Below, piece after piece: positions 1 through 9,761 of a stretch of 64,000 bases of DNA. The notes beneath the pieces are model-generated. The model saw nothing but the letters and a program-made list of their open reading frames with translations. It did no database searches and had not been told where the DNA came from. Source of the DNA: Palsa-883 sp963847615 (GTDB lineage: Bacteria > Pseudomonadota > Alphaproteobacteria > Acetobacterales > Acetobacteraceae); the NCBI GenBank assembly GCA_963847615.1, contig CAWKAN010000018.1, positions 62,001 to 126,000 on the forward strand, given 5' to 3'. The translations under genes and the position numbers were made by a program. The stretch's first letter is position 1. Each line of letters opens with the position of its first letter.

Positions 1-987
1 CAGCACCATGCCGAACATCATGGTGATCAGCGCCACCACCAGCAGGAACAGCCATTGCTGGGATTCCAGCGGCTTGAGCAGCTCCCCGAGCAGTGCGGGA
101 ACGCCGGTCACCCCCATCAGGTACTGGAAGATCGTTGCGACTGCGAGCAGGAACACCACCGCCGCGGTGAGGATCGCGCTGTCATAGGCGATGCGCAGGA
201 TCTCGGTCCAGGAGACGTTGCGGTAATACAGCCGCGCGGCGAGCAGCGAATAGAGTGCCACGATCGCGCCGGCCTCGGTCGCGGTGAAGACGCCGAGATA
301 GAAGCCGCCGAAGATCACCACCGGGATGACCATCGGCACCGCGGAGGCGCGCAGCGCGCGCAGCAGGAAGCCCCAGCTCGGTCGCGTATCCTTGGGCCAG
401 CCAAGGATATGCGCCTGGATCAGCACCAGGATGCACAGGCAGGTGCCGATCACCGCCGCCGGCACGAACCCCGCGAGGAACAGCGCCACCACCGATGTAT
501 TGGTCACCTCGCCCAGCACGATCATGAAGATGGCCGGCGGCACCAGCATGCCCATCGCGGTGCCGGCGGCGATCAGCGACGCACCGTCCTCCGCGCGATA
601 GCCGGCGCGGCGCAGCGGCGGCATCAGCGTGGCGCCGAGCGCCGAGACCTCCGCCATCTTCGAGCCGCACATGTCGGAGAAGAAATAGGAGACGACGATG
701 ACCGACATGCCCAGCCCGCCGCGCAGCCAGCCGACCAGCGCGCGCGCCAGATCGACCAGCGCATAGGACATGCCACAACGTTCCATTACCGAACCGGCGA
801 AGATGAAGCTGGGGATGGCCAGCAGCACCCAGCTCTGCGACGCGCCGACCAGGCTCGAGGCCAGCATTTCGAGCGAGTAGCCGCCGAGCAGCAGCCCGAC
901 CACTGCGGCGACGCCGAGCGCGAAGACGATCGGCAGCGACAGCACGAGGAGTGCGACGAAGACGACGCCGCTGATGGTGAGCAGCAT
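1..987 (-). CDS. dctM: TRAP transporter large permease (DctM), 3' end cut by window edge
   Basis: Large membrane subunit of a tripartite ATP-independent periplasmic transporter, which couples solute uptake to an ion gradient in the inner membrane. The 329 codons visible run from ATG at 987 to the window edge without a stop. The start MLLTISGVVFVALLVLSLPI is followed by a chain of hydrophobic segments typical of the 12-helix DctM family (about 425 residues when complete), including the conserved stretch GASLIAAGTAMGMLVPPA. It follows dctQ with a 3-base gap, so dctP-dctQ-dctM form one operon. Family assignment is firm; the solute cannot be told from the permease. Confidence 0.9.
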   Translation of the reverse strand, partial: MLLTISGVVFVALLVLSLPIVFALGVAAVVGLLLGGYSLEMLASSLVGASQSWVLLAIPSFIFAGSVMERCGMSYALVDLARALVGWLRGGLGMSVIVVSYFFSDMCGSKMAEVSALGATLMPPLRRAGYRAEDGASLIAAGTAMGMLVPPAIFMIVLGEVTNTSVVALFLAGFVPAAVIGTCLCILVLIQAHILGWPKDTRPSWGFLLRALRASAVPMVIPVVIFGGFYLGVFTATEAGAIVALYSLLAARLYYRNVSWTEILRIAYDSAILTAAVVFLLAVATIFQYLMGVTGVPALLGELLKPLESQQWLFLLVVALITMMFGMVL

Positions 988-990
988 GGC

Positions 991-1620
991 TCAATCTCCC
1001 GCGGCGGCGATGGCGGCGGGCTCCTCGGCGGGCTCCTTGCCGACGTCGGCGAACTCGCTGAACGCGGTGCCGATCCCGTACAGCACGATCAGTCCGCCGC
1101 CGACCGACGCCGAGGCGTAGAGCCAGGCCAGGCTGAGCTGCAGGCCCGGCGAGATCAGCGCCAGGTTGGTGATCGCCAGGTCGGTGCCGTACCAGGCGGT
1201 CAACGCGCCGAACACGACGATCAGCGCATGGTTCACGACGTGGATGACCCGCTGGGCGGCGAGCGGCAGGTGGTGCGTCACCACCCGCAAGGTGAAGTGG
1301 GCGCGCTCCGCCAGGCCGATGCCGGCGCCGATCAGGGTCATCCAGGCGAGCGAGTATTCGCCGACTTCCTCGACCCAGAAGAAGTTGATGGTCGGCAGAT
1401 TGAAGTAATCGGTGATCGGCACCATGACGTAGCGCAGGAACACGCCGACCACCATGTCGGCGATCGCCAGCAGCACCAGTATCGTCAGCACGGCTTTCGG
1501 CAGCAGGCGGACGACATCCGCCAACCGCCTGGGCGCGGTGGCGGCCGAACCGGGCGCGGCACCGCCGCTGGCCAGGTCCGGCGCCCGCGGCGCGGCCGCG
1601 CGATCGGCGATCTGGCTCAT
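991..1620 (-). CDS. dctQ: TRAP transporter small permease (DctQ)
   Basis: Small four-helix membrane subunit that joins DctM in the TRAP permease. The protein is 209 residues, starting MSQIADRAAAPRAPD. The first 35 residues are cytoplasmic and Ala/Pro-rich. Helices follow around VLTILVLLAIADMVVGVFLR, then the family segment FFWVEEVGEYSLAWM with the helix-capping E and W residues, and two more C-terminal helices. Its ATG overlaps the dctP stop by 4 bases, indicating translational coupling. Start and family are well supported. Confidence 0.92.
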   Translation of the reverse strand: MSQIADRAAAPRAPDLASGGAAPGSAATAPRRLADVVRLLPKAVLTILVLLAIADMVVGVFLRYVMVPITDYFNLPTINFFWVEEVGEYSLAWMTLIGAGIGLAERAHFTLRVVTHHLPLAAQRVIHVVNHALIVVFGALTAWYGTDLAITNLALISPGLQLSLAWLYASASVGGGLIVLYGIGTAFSEFADVGKEPAEEPAAIAAAGD

Positions 1621-2633
1621 GCCTTGGTCGCGACGATCTCTTCCCAAAGCTGGGAATACTGTTGCTGGTACTTCGGCCAGACCTTTTCCTGGGCCAGCTG
1701 CTTGAAGGCGGGAATATCCGCCTGATTGACCGTCATGCCCTTGGGTTCGAGCAGCCGCTTCGCCGCGGCGAGATTGTTGACGCTTTCCGTCAGGTTGCGA
1801 ACCCGGTCCTGCGCCGCGCGCCCGAGTTCCAGCATCAGCTTCTGGTGCGCCGGCGTCAGGCCGTTCCACACCGCCAGGTTCATGACGCAGCAGGTCGGGC
1901 CGTAATTGTGGTAGGTCATCGAGCAGTATTTCGAGACCTCGTAGGCCTTGAGGTTCAGGATGTTGATGATCGGCAGGTCGGCGCCGTCGATGACCCGCTG
2001 TTGCGCCGCGGTGATGACCTCGTTCCACGCCATCGGCACGGCGACGCCGCCGAAGCCGTTGATGGTGTCGGCGAAGACCTGGGCCTGCTGGACCCGCAGC
2101 TTGAGGCCGCGCAGATCCTTCGGCTCGTTGATCGCCCGCCGGCTGTTCCAGAAATGGCGGAAGCCGTAGTCGAAGAAGAACAACGCCTTGAGCTTGTATT
2201 TCTGCTGGAATTCCTGGTCGAGGTGATCGCCGATCTTGCCGTTGAACATCTTGTAGGCCTGCGCGTAGCTGGCGACCAGGTAGGGCACCAGGAACACGCC
2301 CATCGAGGGAAACACCGTCGCCGCGGCGCCGCCGGGATCGCCGATGGCGATATTGCCGGCCTTGACCGCGTTCATGATCTCCAGCTCCTTGGTCAGCAGC
2401 GTGCCGCCCTGGAAATTCACGTCCAGCTCGCCGTTGGTGCGCTTGGTGATCTCCTGCGCCATCTCGGCGAAGGCGATGGAGCCGGATTCGGGCGGGGCGA
2501 CGTTGTGCGCCCAGACCAGTTTTTTCGGCGCGGTCGCGGCGAAGGCCGGGGCCTTGCCCAGCGCCAGGATGCCGGCGAGTCCGGCGCCGGCGCGGGTCAC
2601 GAGTTGCCGGCGGGTCGTGGTGAGCTGATTCAA
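1617..2633 (-). CDS. dctP: TRAP transporter substrate-binding protein (DctP), Tat-type leader
   Basis: Periplasmic solute receptor of the TRAP system, 338 residues. An upstream in-frame ATG at 2675 exists, but a good ribosome site (GGGAGG) lies just before the TTG at 2633, so I take TTG as the start. The leader reads MNQLTTTRRQLVTRAG with a twin arginine, then a hydrophobic stretch ending APAFAA, consistent with Tat or Sec export. The mature part has DctP-family features such as GGTLLTKELEIMNAVKAGNI, LKLRVQQAQVFADT and PMAWNEVITAAQQRVIDGA. It is the first gene of the dctPQM operon. Ligand unknown; organic acids are the commonest for the family. Confidence 0.92.
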   Translation of the reverse strand: MNQLTTTRRQLVTRAGAGLAGILALGKAPAFAATAPKKLVWAHNVAPPESGSIAFAEMAQEITKRTNGELDVNFQGGTLLTKELEIMNAVKAGNIAIGDPGGAAATVFPSMGVFLVPYLVASYAQAYKMFNGKIGDHLDQEFQQKYKLKALFFFDYGFRHFWNSRRAINEPKDLRGLKLRVQQAQVFADTINGFGGVAVPMAWNEVITAAQQRVIDGADLPIINILNLKAYEVSKYCSMTYHNYGPTCCVMNLAVWNGLTPAHQKLMLELGRAAQDRVRNLTESVNNLAAAKRLLEPKGMTVNQADIPAFKQLAQEKVWPKYQQQYSQLWEEIVATKA

Positions 2634-3513
2634 GGCGGCCTCCCAGATGTTTGTTTTTTTTACGCGTCGCCGCATTATAGCGGCCGCGCCGAATGCCGCA
2701 ATGGTTCGGCCGCGGCGATGCCGCGCGCGACCGCGGCGCGGCGTTTCGGATGCGGAACCAGGACGCTCGGGGCACCATCGCCGGAGGCGCCTGAAAGATG
2801 CTATTGCGGAATGAAACCGTGGCGGCTTCCCCTCCCGGTGGCCGGGCGGCGGTTGAACCTATGCCGCGGCCTTCGTCGTCGGCGCGCGCTCGAACAGCGC
2901 CGGCGGCATGGCGTGGGCGGCCGATCGCATGGCGGATGGCGCGGCTGCGTTACGGCGCGACGTCGTAACGGTTGGCAGGGGCAGCGAGGTTCCGGTGCAA
3001 CCTGATGGAGCTGGGCGGACGCATCGACCGCAGGTTATCGTTCCGTGGACGGTTGTTTTCCGGGCGCGGCGGAGAGTCGGCGGCCGGATGGCGCGAGCGG
3101 CGGTGGTGGCGGGATCGGCCGCGCCCGGCCGGGCCGGGCGGCGCCGGCCGGTCCCGCGCGGCCCGGGCCCGCTGCGCGACCGGCCGGCGCGCGCGCGATG
3201 CCGACCTGGGCGCGCGCCCCGTACGGCGCCGGCTGTTGCCGCCACCGCGCGGTCGCGCCGGCCCGGGCCGGGCGGCGAAGCGGCCGCCGGGGTGGACGGG
3301 GCCGCAATCGTCGGACCCTCGGGGGCGCACGCGGTTGTGCCGCCCGGGGGGCGGCACAAGACGGGAACATCGACGGGGCGGTCCGGCCGAGGCATCCGCG
3401 CGGTCTGTGGATAAGTCCCGGTGGCTTCATGTTTCGTTAAGTATTTGTTCTTGCTTTGACCCTGGACTGACCGGTTCGGCATACAGTTCGGGAGACCGTT
3501 CGCATACCGCAAC
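2634..3513. other. Gene-poor 880-bp stretch upstream of dctP
   Basis: I see no convincing gene on either strand. Positions 3080-3340 are extreme GC with many short self-complementary GGCCGG/GCGCGC runs, which explains the long spurious open frames there. From about 3404 the composition changes abruptly: a perfect DnaA-box-like 9-mer (TGTGGATAA, 3406-3414) is followed by an AT-richer run to about 3460. This may simply be the promoter region of the next gene. Confidence 0.5.
3406..3414 (-). promoter_or_regulatory. Single DnaA-box match
   Basis: TGTGGATAA is the complement of the consensus DnaA box TTATCCACA. It stands alone next to an AT-rich patch. One box is not evidence for an origin; it could be a chance match or a DnaA-regulated promoter. 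Confidence 0.25.
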
Positions 3514-4348
3514 ATGCCCCCGCCCCTGACCAGCCCCCCTGCCCGCTGCCGCCGCAACTGTTGCAGGCGCTGCTGCTCACCCTGCCCCGCCCGGCCGCGA
3601 ATGCGCCGCAGGCCGCCTGGACCGCCGTCGTGCAGGGGACGCTCGACCAGCTCGCCCCGCGCGACCCGGTCGAGGCGATGGGTGCGCTGCAGATCGTCGC
3701 CGCCAACGCCGGCATGCCGGATGGCTTCCGCCAGGGCTTCGAGCCCGACCCGCCGGCCGAGCAGGCGCTGCGCCAGCGCGCCAACGCCGCCGCGCTGGCG
3801 CGTATCCTGGCCGGTGCGGCGCGGCTGCTGACGGAGCAGCGGGCGCAGCCGGCGGCCGCGGCGCCCGACCGGGGCGCCATGGCGGCAGCGCTGGAAGCCG
3901 GACCGAAGCTGTGGCAGCCCTATCCGGGCTGGGAGAACATGACGCTGGCGCAGCGGGGCGCGTGCTTGGGCTACCGCCATGACCGACCGCTGGCGCCGCG
4001 CTGGCGCGCAGCCCGGACGGCCAGGCGGCGATGCTGGCCGACCAGGCCGAGCAGGCGGCGCTGATCGCGGAATACGGCATGGAGCGGGGTGCGCCGGCGG
4101 CGCCCGATGGCCGGCGCGGCAGGGCGGCCGGGCGTTGGCGGCAGCTCCGAGTCGCCAGGGCGGCCGCCGCTCCGGGAGGCGGCTGCCCCGCGGCGCCCTG
4201 CCTGCCGCGGCCTGCCACCGGCCGGCGCGGCGGATGGCGCGTGGATGGTGGAATCCGGAGCGAAACCGCGGCTTTGCATCGCGCCGACGATTGCGCCGCG
4301 GCTCGGCTAGCGTCGCGCGCCGAGCACGGCTATTGTCGGGTCGCCTGA
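3514..4348 (+). pseudogene. Conserved-looking hypothetical protein, frame broken
   Basis: I do not recognise this gene. A coherent protein can be read only by changing frame. An ATG at 3514 opens one frame; the main body (from about 3543) reads LPPQLLQALLLTLPRPAA and continues through TLDQLAPRDPVEAMGALQIV and WQPYPGWENMTLAQR; after about 3990-3998 sense moves to another frame, reading AALARSPDGQAAMLADQAEQ then AALIAEYGMERG. A one-base gap (GGCGGCC reduced to GGCGCC) would rejoin the last two parts. The downstream end is uncertain because the last frame decays into low-complexity Arg/Ala/Gly before its stop at 4348. No domain or signal peptide was recognised. It may be an intact gene with sequencing errors, as for bamA next to it. 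Confidence 0.45.
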
Positions 4349-4413
4349 CCAACCCCGCCCTGACCGGAGGCGGCGCGCGTTCGGGGGTAGGTCGTAGAAG
4401 GGGGGCTCGCCTT

Positions 4414-6890
4414 TTGCTTTGCATCCGCGCCGCGCTGTTGGCCCTGACATTGCTGTCGCTTGCGCTGCAGATCGATCCTGCTGCCGCGCAGACCCCGCCC
4501 ATGGCGCCGGCCATCCAGGTGCCGCCGCGGGCGACCCCGACGCCGCGCCCGCCCGAAGAGCCGCCGATGCCGGCGGCCGCGCCGGTGGCAAGGCCCGGCG
4601 GCCCCGTCGTCCCGCCCGCCGCCGGCGGCCCGGTCAGGCCGGTCGCCGCGCCCGGCACCATCCAGTCGATCAAGATCGACGGCAACCACCGCATCGAGAC
4701 CGGCACCATCCTGTCCTACATGCTGGTGCGGCCCGGCGATCCGTTCGATCCGGCGCGAAGTCGACCGCAGCCTGAAGACGCTCTACGCGACCGGGCTGTT
4801 CCAGGACGTGAGCCTGACGCGCCAGGGCGACACCCTGGTGGTCGTGGTGGTGGAGAACCCGCTGGTCAACCGCGTCGCCTTCGAGGGCAACCACAGCTGG
4901 AAAGCGACGACCAGTTGAAGGACATCGTGCAGCTTCGCCCGCGCGCCGTGTTCACCCCGGGCGCCGCCGAGGCCGACCGCCAGCGCATCCTGGACGCCTA
5001 CGCCAAGCGCGGCCGGTTCGCCACCGTGGTGACGCCGCAGATCATCCGGTTGAGCCAGAACCGCGTCAACGTCGTCTTCAAGGTCACCGACGGGCCGAGC
5101 GCCTTCATCAGCCGCATCGCCTTCGTCGGCAATCACGCGTTCAGCGAGAGCCGGCTGCAGGATGTCGTCAACTCACGCCAGCACACCTGGTGGCGGTTCC
5201 TGTCGACCTCCGACGAATACGACCCCGAGCGGATCAATTTCGACAAGGAACTGATCCGCCGGTTCTACCTGAAGAACGGCTATGCCGACGTCAGGTGACC
5301 GACGCGGCGGCGGAACTGGCGCCGGATCGCTCGGCGTTCTTCCTGACCTACACCATCCACGAGGGCGAGCGCTACCGGGTGGCGAAGGTCATCTTCAAGG
5401 TCGCAGCTGCGCGACCTGAAGGGCGAATCGCTGCGCCAGGACCTGCAGTTCGACGAGGGCGACTGGTACGACGGCGACGCGGTCGGACGCACCGCGGACA
5501 AGATCGAGGAAGACGTGCACGCGCGCGGCTATTCCTTCGTCGACGTCAAGCCCGAGGTCAACCGCGATCCGGACAAGCACACCATCGACGTCATCTTCAA
5601 CGTCGACGAGGGGCAGCGCCTCTATGTCGAGCGCATCGACATCGTCGGCAACATGCGGACCAAGGACAAGGTGATCCGCCGCGAGTTCCGCCTGGCCGAG
5701 GGCGACCCGTTCAGCGCCGAGGCGGCGCGCCGCAGCCGCCAGCGGCTGCAGGACCTCGGCTACTTCAACACGGTGACGATCCAGCCCTCGCCTGGGTCCA
5801 CGCCCGACAAGACGGTGCTGACCACGACAGTGCAGGAGAAGTCCACCGGCTCGGTCACCATCGGCGGCGGCTACGCGACCGACGCCGGGGCGCTGGTCGA
5901 TGCCGGCATCTCGGAGAACAACCTGATCGGCACCGGCATCAGTGCCTGCGATCAACGGCGTGCTGGCGCAGCGCGACAGCTCGATCAACGCCTCGCTCAC
6001 CGACCCGTATTTCCTCGACCGCAACCTGGTGGCCGGGGCGGACGTGTTCCTGGTGCAGACCAACTACCTCGGCACCGAGCCGTACGACGAGAAGCGCGAG
6101 GGCTTCGCGCTGCGCATGGGCTACGCCTTCAACGACCACCTGCGCCAGGCCTGGAGCTATTCGCTGGTCGGGCGAACCGTGTTCAATGTCGCGTCGAACG
6201 CCAGCTTCTACATCCAGGACGAGGCCGGCTACACGCTGCTGTCGCAGGTCAGCCAGCAACTGACCCTGGATTACCGCGACAGCCGGATCGATCCGCACAG
6301 CGGCGGCGTCTATACCTTGGGCACCGATTTCGCCGGACTGGGCGGCAACGCCGAGTTCGTCCGCACCCGCCTGGACGCCAAGTACTTCATTCCGCTGGAA
6401 CGGCTGATGGGCAATCCGGACTGGGTGCTGTCGTTCTCCGCCGGCACCGGATACCTGTTCAACCTCGGCCAGCAGGAGCAGTTCATCGACCGCTTCTTCC
6501 TGGGCGGCGACAACCTGCGCGGCTTCCAGACCGGCGGCGCCGGTCCGCACGATACGCAACGGCGATCCGCTCGGCGGGCGGTTCATCTGGACGCAGTCCT
6601 CCGAGCTGCGCTTCCCGCTGCCGGTGTCGGCCGACCTGGGGCTGTCCGGGCGGGTGTTCGTCGATGTCGGCGGCCTGACCCAGGCCACGTTCGAGAACAA
6701 CTCCTGCCCCGGCTCGTCCGGCGGCTGCCCGCCGATCATCTCCTCGGCCGCCCCGCGCATCGGCGCCGGCGTCGGCGTCTCCTGGAAGACGCCGTTCGGC
6801 CTGATCAACATCGATCTGACGCCCTTCGTCGTGAAGCAGCCGTACGATCAGACGCAGCTTTTCCGCTTTGGTTTTGGTACGAGGTTCTAA
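4414..6890 (+). CDS. bamA: Outer membrane protein assembly factor BamA (frame broken at about six points)
   Basis: BamA inserts beta-barrel proteins into the outer membrane. TTG at 4414 lies 8 bases after a GGGGGG run and opens a signal peptide (MLCIRAALLALTLLSLALQ... ending AAAQT). A Pro/Ala-rich linker of about 50 residues follows, then POTRA domains (IQSIKIDGNHRIETGTILSY; VDRSLKTLYATGLFQDV; RIAFVGNHAFSESRLQDVV; LYVERIDIVGNMRTKDKVIR) and a C-terminal barrel with the LRGFQTGGAGP region and a terminal GFGTRF ending in Phe. The frame must change near 4756, 4895, 5292, 5402, 5948 and 6555. BamA is essential, so assembly errors are likelier than decay. It begins the bamA-skp-lpxD-fabZ-lpxA envelope cluster, and skp starts immediately after its stop. 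Confidence 0.9.
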
Positions 6891-7769
6891 GTGAAGCATC
6901 CCCGCCTAGCCGTGACGGCCCTCCTGGCCGCCACGCTGTTCGCTCCGCTCGTTACCGTCCGCGCCCAGCAGGCGCCGACGCAGGGCCCCGGCTGGTTTGT
7001 GCCGGGGCAGTCGCGCCCGGCGCCCGCGGCGCGCCCGTCGGCCCGGCCGGCCGCCACCGCGCCCGGCCCGGCCGGCGAGGCGCCGGCCAACGAGGCCGAG
7101 CCGCCGCCGATCTCGCCGCAGCAGATCGAGGTGGCGCTGCCGCCGCCGCCCGAGGTGCCGCCGATCCCCAAGAGCGGCTCGCCGCCGGCGGCGATCTTCG
7201 GGATCATTTCGGTGCCCGACGTGATGCGCAACTCCACCGCCTATCAGGCGGTCGACAAGGAGCTGGGCGTGCGGCGGAAGAAGCTGAACGAGGACGCCCA
7301 GCACGAGCAGACCGCGCTGCGTGATCTCGGCCAGGCGCTGGCGAACGAACGCGGCAAGCTGAACGCCGAGCAGATCCGCGCCAAGGAGCGCGAGCTGCAG
7401 GACCGCATCGCCAAGTCGCGGCGCAAGTTCGCTGAACGCAACCGGATCATCCAGGAGGCCGGCCAGTACGCCCTGGCGCAGATCGAGCGCACGCTGCGCA
7501 CCGTGGTCCAGGAGGTCGCGGTGTCGCACGGGATGAACATCATCCTGCACGGCCCGCAGACCGCGCTCTATCTGCCGGACTTCGACATCACCCAGCAGGT
7601 CATCGGCGAGCTGAACAAGGTGCAGCCGACGGTGACGCTGCCGCCGGACGGGGTTTCGGTGCTCGACCTGAAGCCGCAGGCCGCGGCGGCTGGCGCGCAC
7701 CCGGCCGCGGCGGGCAGCCCGGCCAAGCCGGCCGCCGCGAGCAAGCCGGCGCCGGCGAAGAAGCCCTGA
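6891..7769 (+). CDS. skp: OmpH/Skp-family periplasmic chaperone
   Basis: Periplasmic holdase that escorts unfolded outer-membrane proteins to BamA. It starts with GTG directly after the bamA stop and is 292 residues, much longer than the usual 160-200. The signal peptide MKHPRLAVTALLAATLFAPL ends near VRAQQ. Residues about 30-105 form a Pro/Ala-rich linker. The OmpH core follows (IFGIISVPDVMRNSTAYQAV; KKLNEDAQHEQTALRDLGQA; KRRKFAERN-like coiled coil; NIILHGPQTALYLP). An Ala/Pro/Lys tail closes it (SPAKPAAASKPAPAKKP). The core is confidently Skp-like; the long linker and tail are unusual. Confidence 0.88.
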   Translation: MKHPRLAVTALLAATLFAPLVTVRAQQAPTQGPGWFVPGQSRPAPAARPSARPAATAPGPAGEAPANEAEPPPISPQQIEVALPPPPEVPPIPKSGSPPAAIFGIISVPDVMRNSTAYQAVDKELGVRRKKLNEDAQHEQTALRDLGQALANERGKLNAEQIRAKERELQDRIAKSRRKFAERNRIIQEAGQYALAQIERTLRTVVQEVAVSHGMNIILHGPQTALYLPDFDITQQVIGELNKVQPTVTLPPDGVSVLDLKPQAAAAGAHPAAAGSPAKPAAASKPAPAKKP

Positions 7770-7781
7770 CCGCACGCGGCC

Positions 7782-7876
7782 CGCGGCGCGATGAGACCGG
7801 GGTGACGGCGAGGCCGGGGTGACAGGAACGTCGGCATGACGGGGACATCGGGGTGACGGAGACGTCGATGTGACGG
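7782..7876. repeat. Degenerate GGGGTGACGG-type tandem repeats between skp and lpxD
   Basis: The spacer consists of imperfect 15-20 bp units centred on GGGGTGACGG / GACATCGGGGTGACGG. The last unit supplies the lpxD ribosome-site region and its GTG start. Similar short repeats follow lpxA and the GFA-family gene. Confidence 0.6.
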
Positions 7877-9066
7877 ACTGGCCCGAGATTGCCGGCGACG
7901 AGCGGTTCTTCCTGCGGGCCGGCCCGTTCACGCTGGCCGCGGTGGCGGACGCGGCGGAGGCCACGGCGCCGCCGCGCCGGCTGCTGCTGGCCGGCGTGGC
8001 GCCGTTGCAGGCGGCGGGGCCGGACCAGGTGAGCTTCCTCGACAACCGCAAATACGTCGCGGCGCTGGCCGCCACCCGCGCCGGGGCGGTGATCGTGCAC
8101 CCCGACATGGCGGCGCGCGTGCCGGACGGCGCGGCGGCGATCGTCACCGACGAACCCTATGTCGCCTGGGCCAAGGTGGCGGCGCTGTTCCATCCGGCGC
8201 CGCCGATCCGCCCCGGGGTGCATCCGACCGCGGTGCTTGGCGCGGACTGCAAGATCGATCCCTCGGCCGAGGTCGGCCCGCTGGCGGTGATCGGCGCGGG
8301 CGCCGAGATCGGCCCGCGCTGCCGGGTCGGCGCCCTGGCGGTGATCGGGCCGGGCGTGGTGCTGGGGCCGGACTGCCGGATCGGCGCGCATGCCAGCCTC
8401 AGCCACGCGCTGCTCGGCGCCCGGGTCTATGTCTACCCCGGTGCGCGAATCGGCCAGGAGGGCTTCGGCTTCGCCATCACCGAAGCGGGGTTCCACAGCG
8501 TGCCGCAACTGTGCCGCGTCATCCTGCACGACGACGTCGAGGTCGGCGCCAACGCCACGATCGACCGTGGATCGTTGCAGGACACGGTGATCGGCGCCGG
8601 CTCGCGGCTCGACAACCTGGTGCAGATCGGGCACAACGCGCGCCTGGGACGTGGCTGCGTGATCGTGTCACAGGCTGGCGTTTCCGGCTCCACCATCCTG
8701 GAAGATCACGTGATGGTCGGCCCGCAGGCCGGCCTGACCGGGCACCTGAGGATCGGCCGCATGGCGCGGATCGGCGCGCAGGCCGGGGTGATGGCGGATA
8801 TCGAGGCGGGGGCGGAGGTGGTCGGCAGCCCGGCGCAGCCGCGGCGGGCGTTCTTTCGCGAGGTGGCGTTCCTGCGCCGCCTGGTGCGCGGCGGCAAGCC
8901 GGCCGGCGCGACCCAGGCCGGCACGATGCGGGCCGGCGCCACGGAGGATGGCGCGGGGCGGGCGGAACGGACGCCTGGCGGCGGGGCGACGATCGGGGGA
9001 GAACCTTCCGCCGAGCGGAACGCCGGGGAGAAGCATCGGGCCAGCAAAATGACGGACACGGACTGA
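7870..9066 (+). CDS. lpxD: UDP-3-O-(3-hydroxyacyl)glucosamine N-acyltransferase
   Basis: Third step of lipid A synthesis: N-acylation of UDP-3-O-acylglucosamine from an acyl-ACP in the cytoplasm. It starts at GTG 7870 and is 398 residues. The N-terminal uridine-binding domain includes VSFLDNRKYVAALAATRAGA. Left-handed beta-helix hexapeptide repeats run from about residue 115 to 320 (IGAGAEIGPRCRVGALAVIG), with the catalytic His in the segment NLVQIGHNARLG and the family motif VIVSQAGVSGST. The last about 55 residues are a low-complexity Gly/Ala/Thr tail that E. coli LpxD (341 residues) lacks. fabZ begins 5 bases after the stop. Confidence 0.95.
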   Translation: MTDWPEIAGDERFFLRAGPFTLAAVADAAEATAPPRRLLLAGVAPLQAAGPDQVSFLDNRKYVAALAATRAGAVIVHPDMAARVPDGAAAIVTDEPYVAWAKVAALFHPAPPIRPGVHPTAVLGADCKIDPSAEVGPLAVIGAGAEIGPRCRVGALAVIGPGVVLGPDCRIGAHASLSHALLGARVYVYPGARIGQEGFGFAITEAGFHSVPQLCRVILHDDVEVGANATIDRGSLQDTVIGAGSRLDNLVQIGHNARLGRGCVIVSQAGVSGSTILEDHVMVGPQAGLTGHLRIGRMARIGAQAGVMADIEAGAEVVGSPAQPRRAFFREVAFLRRLVRGGKPAGATQAGTMRAGATEDGAGRAERTPGGGATIGGEPSAERNAGEKHRASKMTDTD

Positions 9067-9071
9067 CCGCC

Positions 9072-9578
9072 ATGGACGCAACGACAATCGCAACGACCGG
9101 CGCGCCGCTGCACGGCACGGCGGTGGAAACCGTGGATATCGCCCGCATCCTGCAGGCGATCCCGCACCGCTACCCGTTCCTGATGGTCGATCGCGTGGTC
9201 GAGCTGGTGACCAACCAGTCGGCGATCGGCATCAAGAACGTTTCGGTCAACGAGGCGTTCTTCCAGGGCCACTTCCCCAACCACCCGGTGATGCCGGGCG
9301 TGCTGATCATCGAGGCGATGGCGCAGACCGCGGCGATCCTGGTGGTCGAGACGCTGGGTCCCGACGCCGCCGGGCGCGTGGTGTATTTCATGTCGGTGGA
9401 GGGGGCGAAATTCCGCCGCCCGGTGATCCCGGGCGACCAGCTCCGCATCCACTGCACCAAGCAGCGCAACCGCGGCAATGTCTGGAAATTCCATGCCGTG
9501 GCGCGGGTTGACGGGGTCTCGGTCGCCGAGGCCACCTATGCCGCGATGATCATGGATCGCGCCGCGCCGGTCGCCTGA
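9072..9578 (+). CDS. fabZ: 3-hydroxyacyl-ACP dehydratase FabZ
   Basis: Dehydrates 3-hydroxyacyl-ACP in fatty-acid elongation, and sits here in its classical place between lpxD and lpxA, where both pathways draw on the same acyl-ACP pool. The protein is 168 residues from ATG 9072. It shows the hot-dog-fold motifs IPHRYPFLMVDRV, then GHFPNHPVMPGVL with the catalytic His, then IIEAMAQ with the catalytic Glu. The N-terminus has about 18 extra residues before the conserved VDIARILQAIPH. Start supported by the tight spacing to lpxD. Confidence 0.95.
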   Translation: MDATTIATTGAPLHGTAVETVDIARILQAIPHRYPFLMVDRVVELVTNQSAIGIKNVSVNEAFFQGHFPNHPVMPGVLIIEAMAQTAAILVVETLGPDAAGRVVYFMSVEGAKFRRPVIPGDQLRIHCTKQRNRGNVWKFHAVARVDGVSVAEATYAAMIMDRAAPVA

Positions 9579-9761
9579 GGCGGCGCGGCACGGGATTTTC
9601 GGCCGCGGCGTGGCGGGTGCCGCAATTCGGCCGGAATTTCAGATGAAACGAACGCTTGCCGGCCGATCGACGAAATACGATGCAACAATGATTGTGTTGG
9701 CCACTCCATGCCCTGCACCTAGGGTGACGCGGCGCAACAACCAAGGCGAGTCTCCCCGGCA

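Noticed and set aside
2908..3414. Forward open frame between dctP and the unknown gene
   Set aside because: Arg/Pro/Ala-rich translation of extreme-GC DNA, no ribosome site, no family resemblance, equally open on the other strand.
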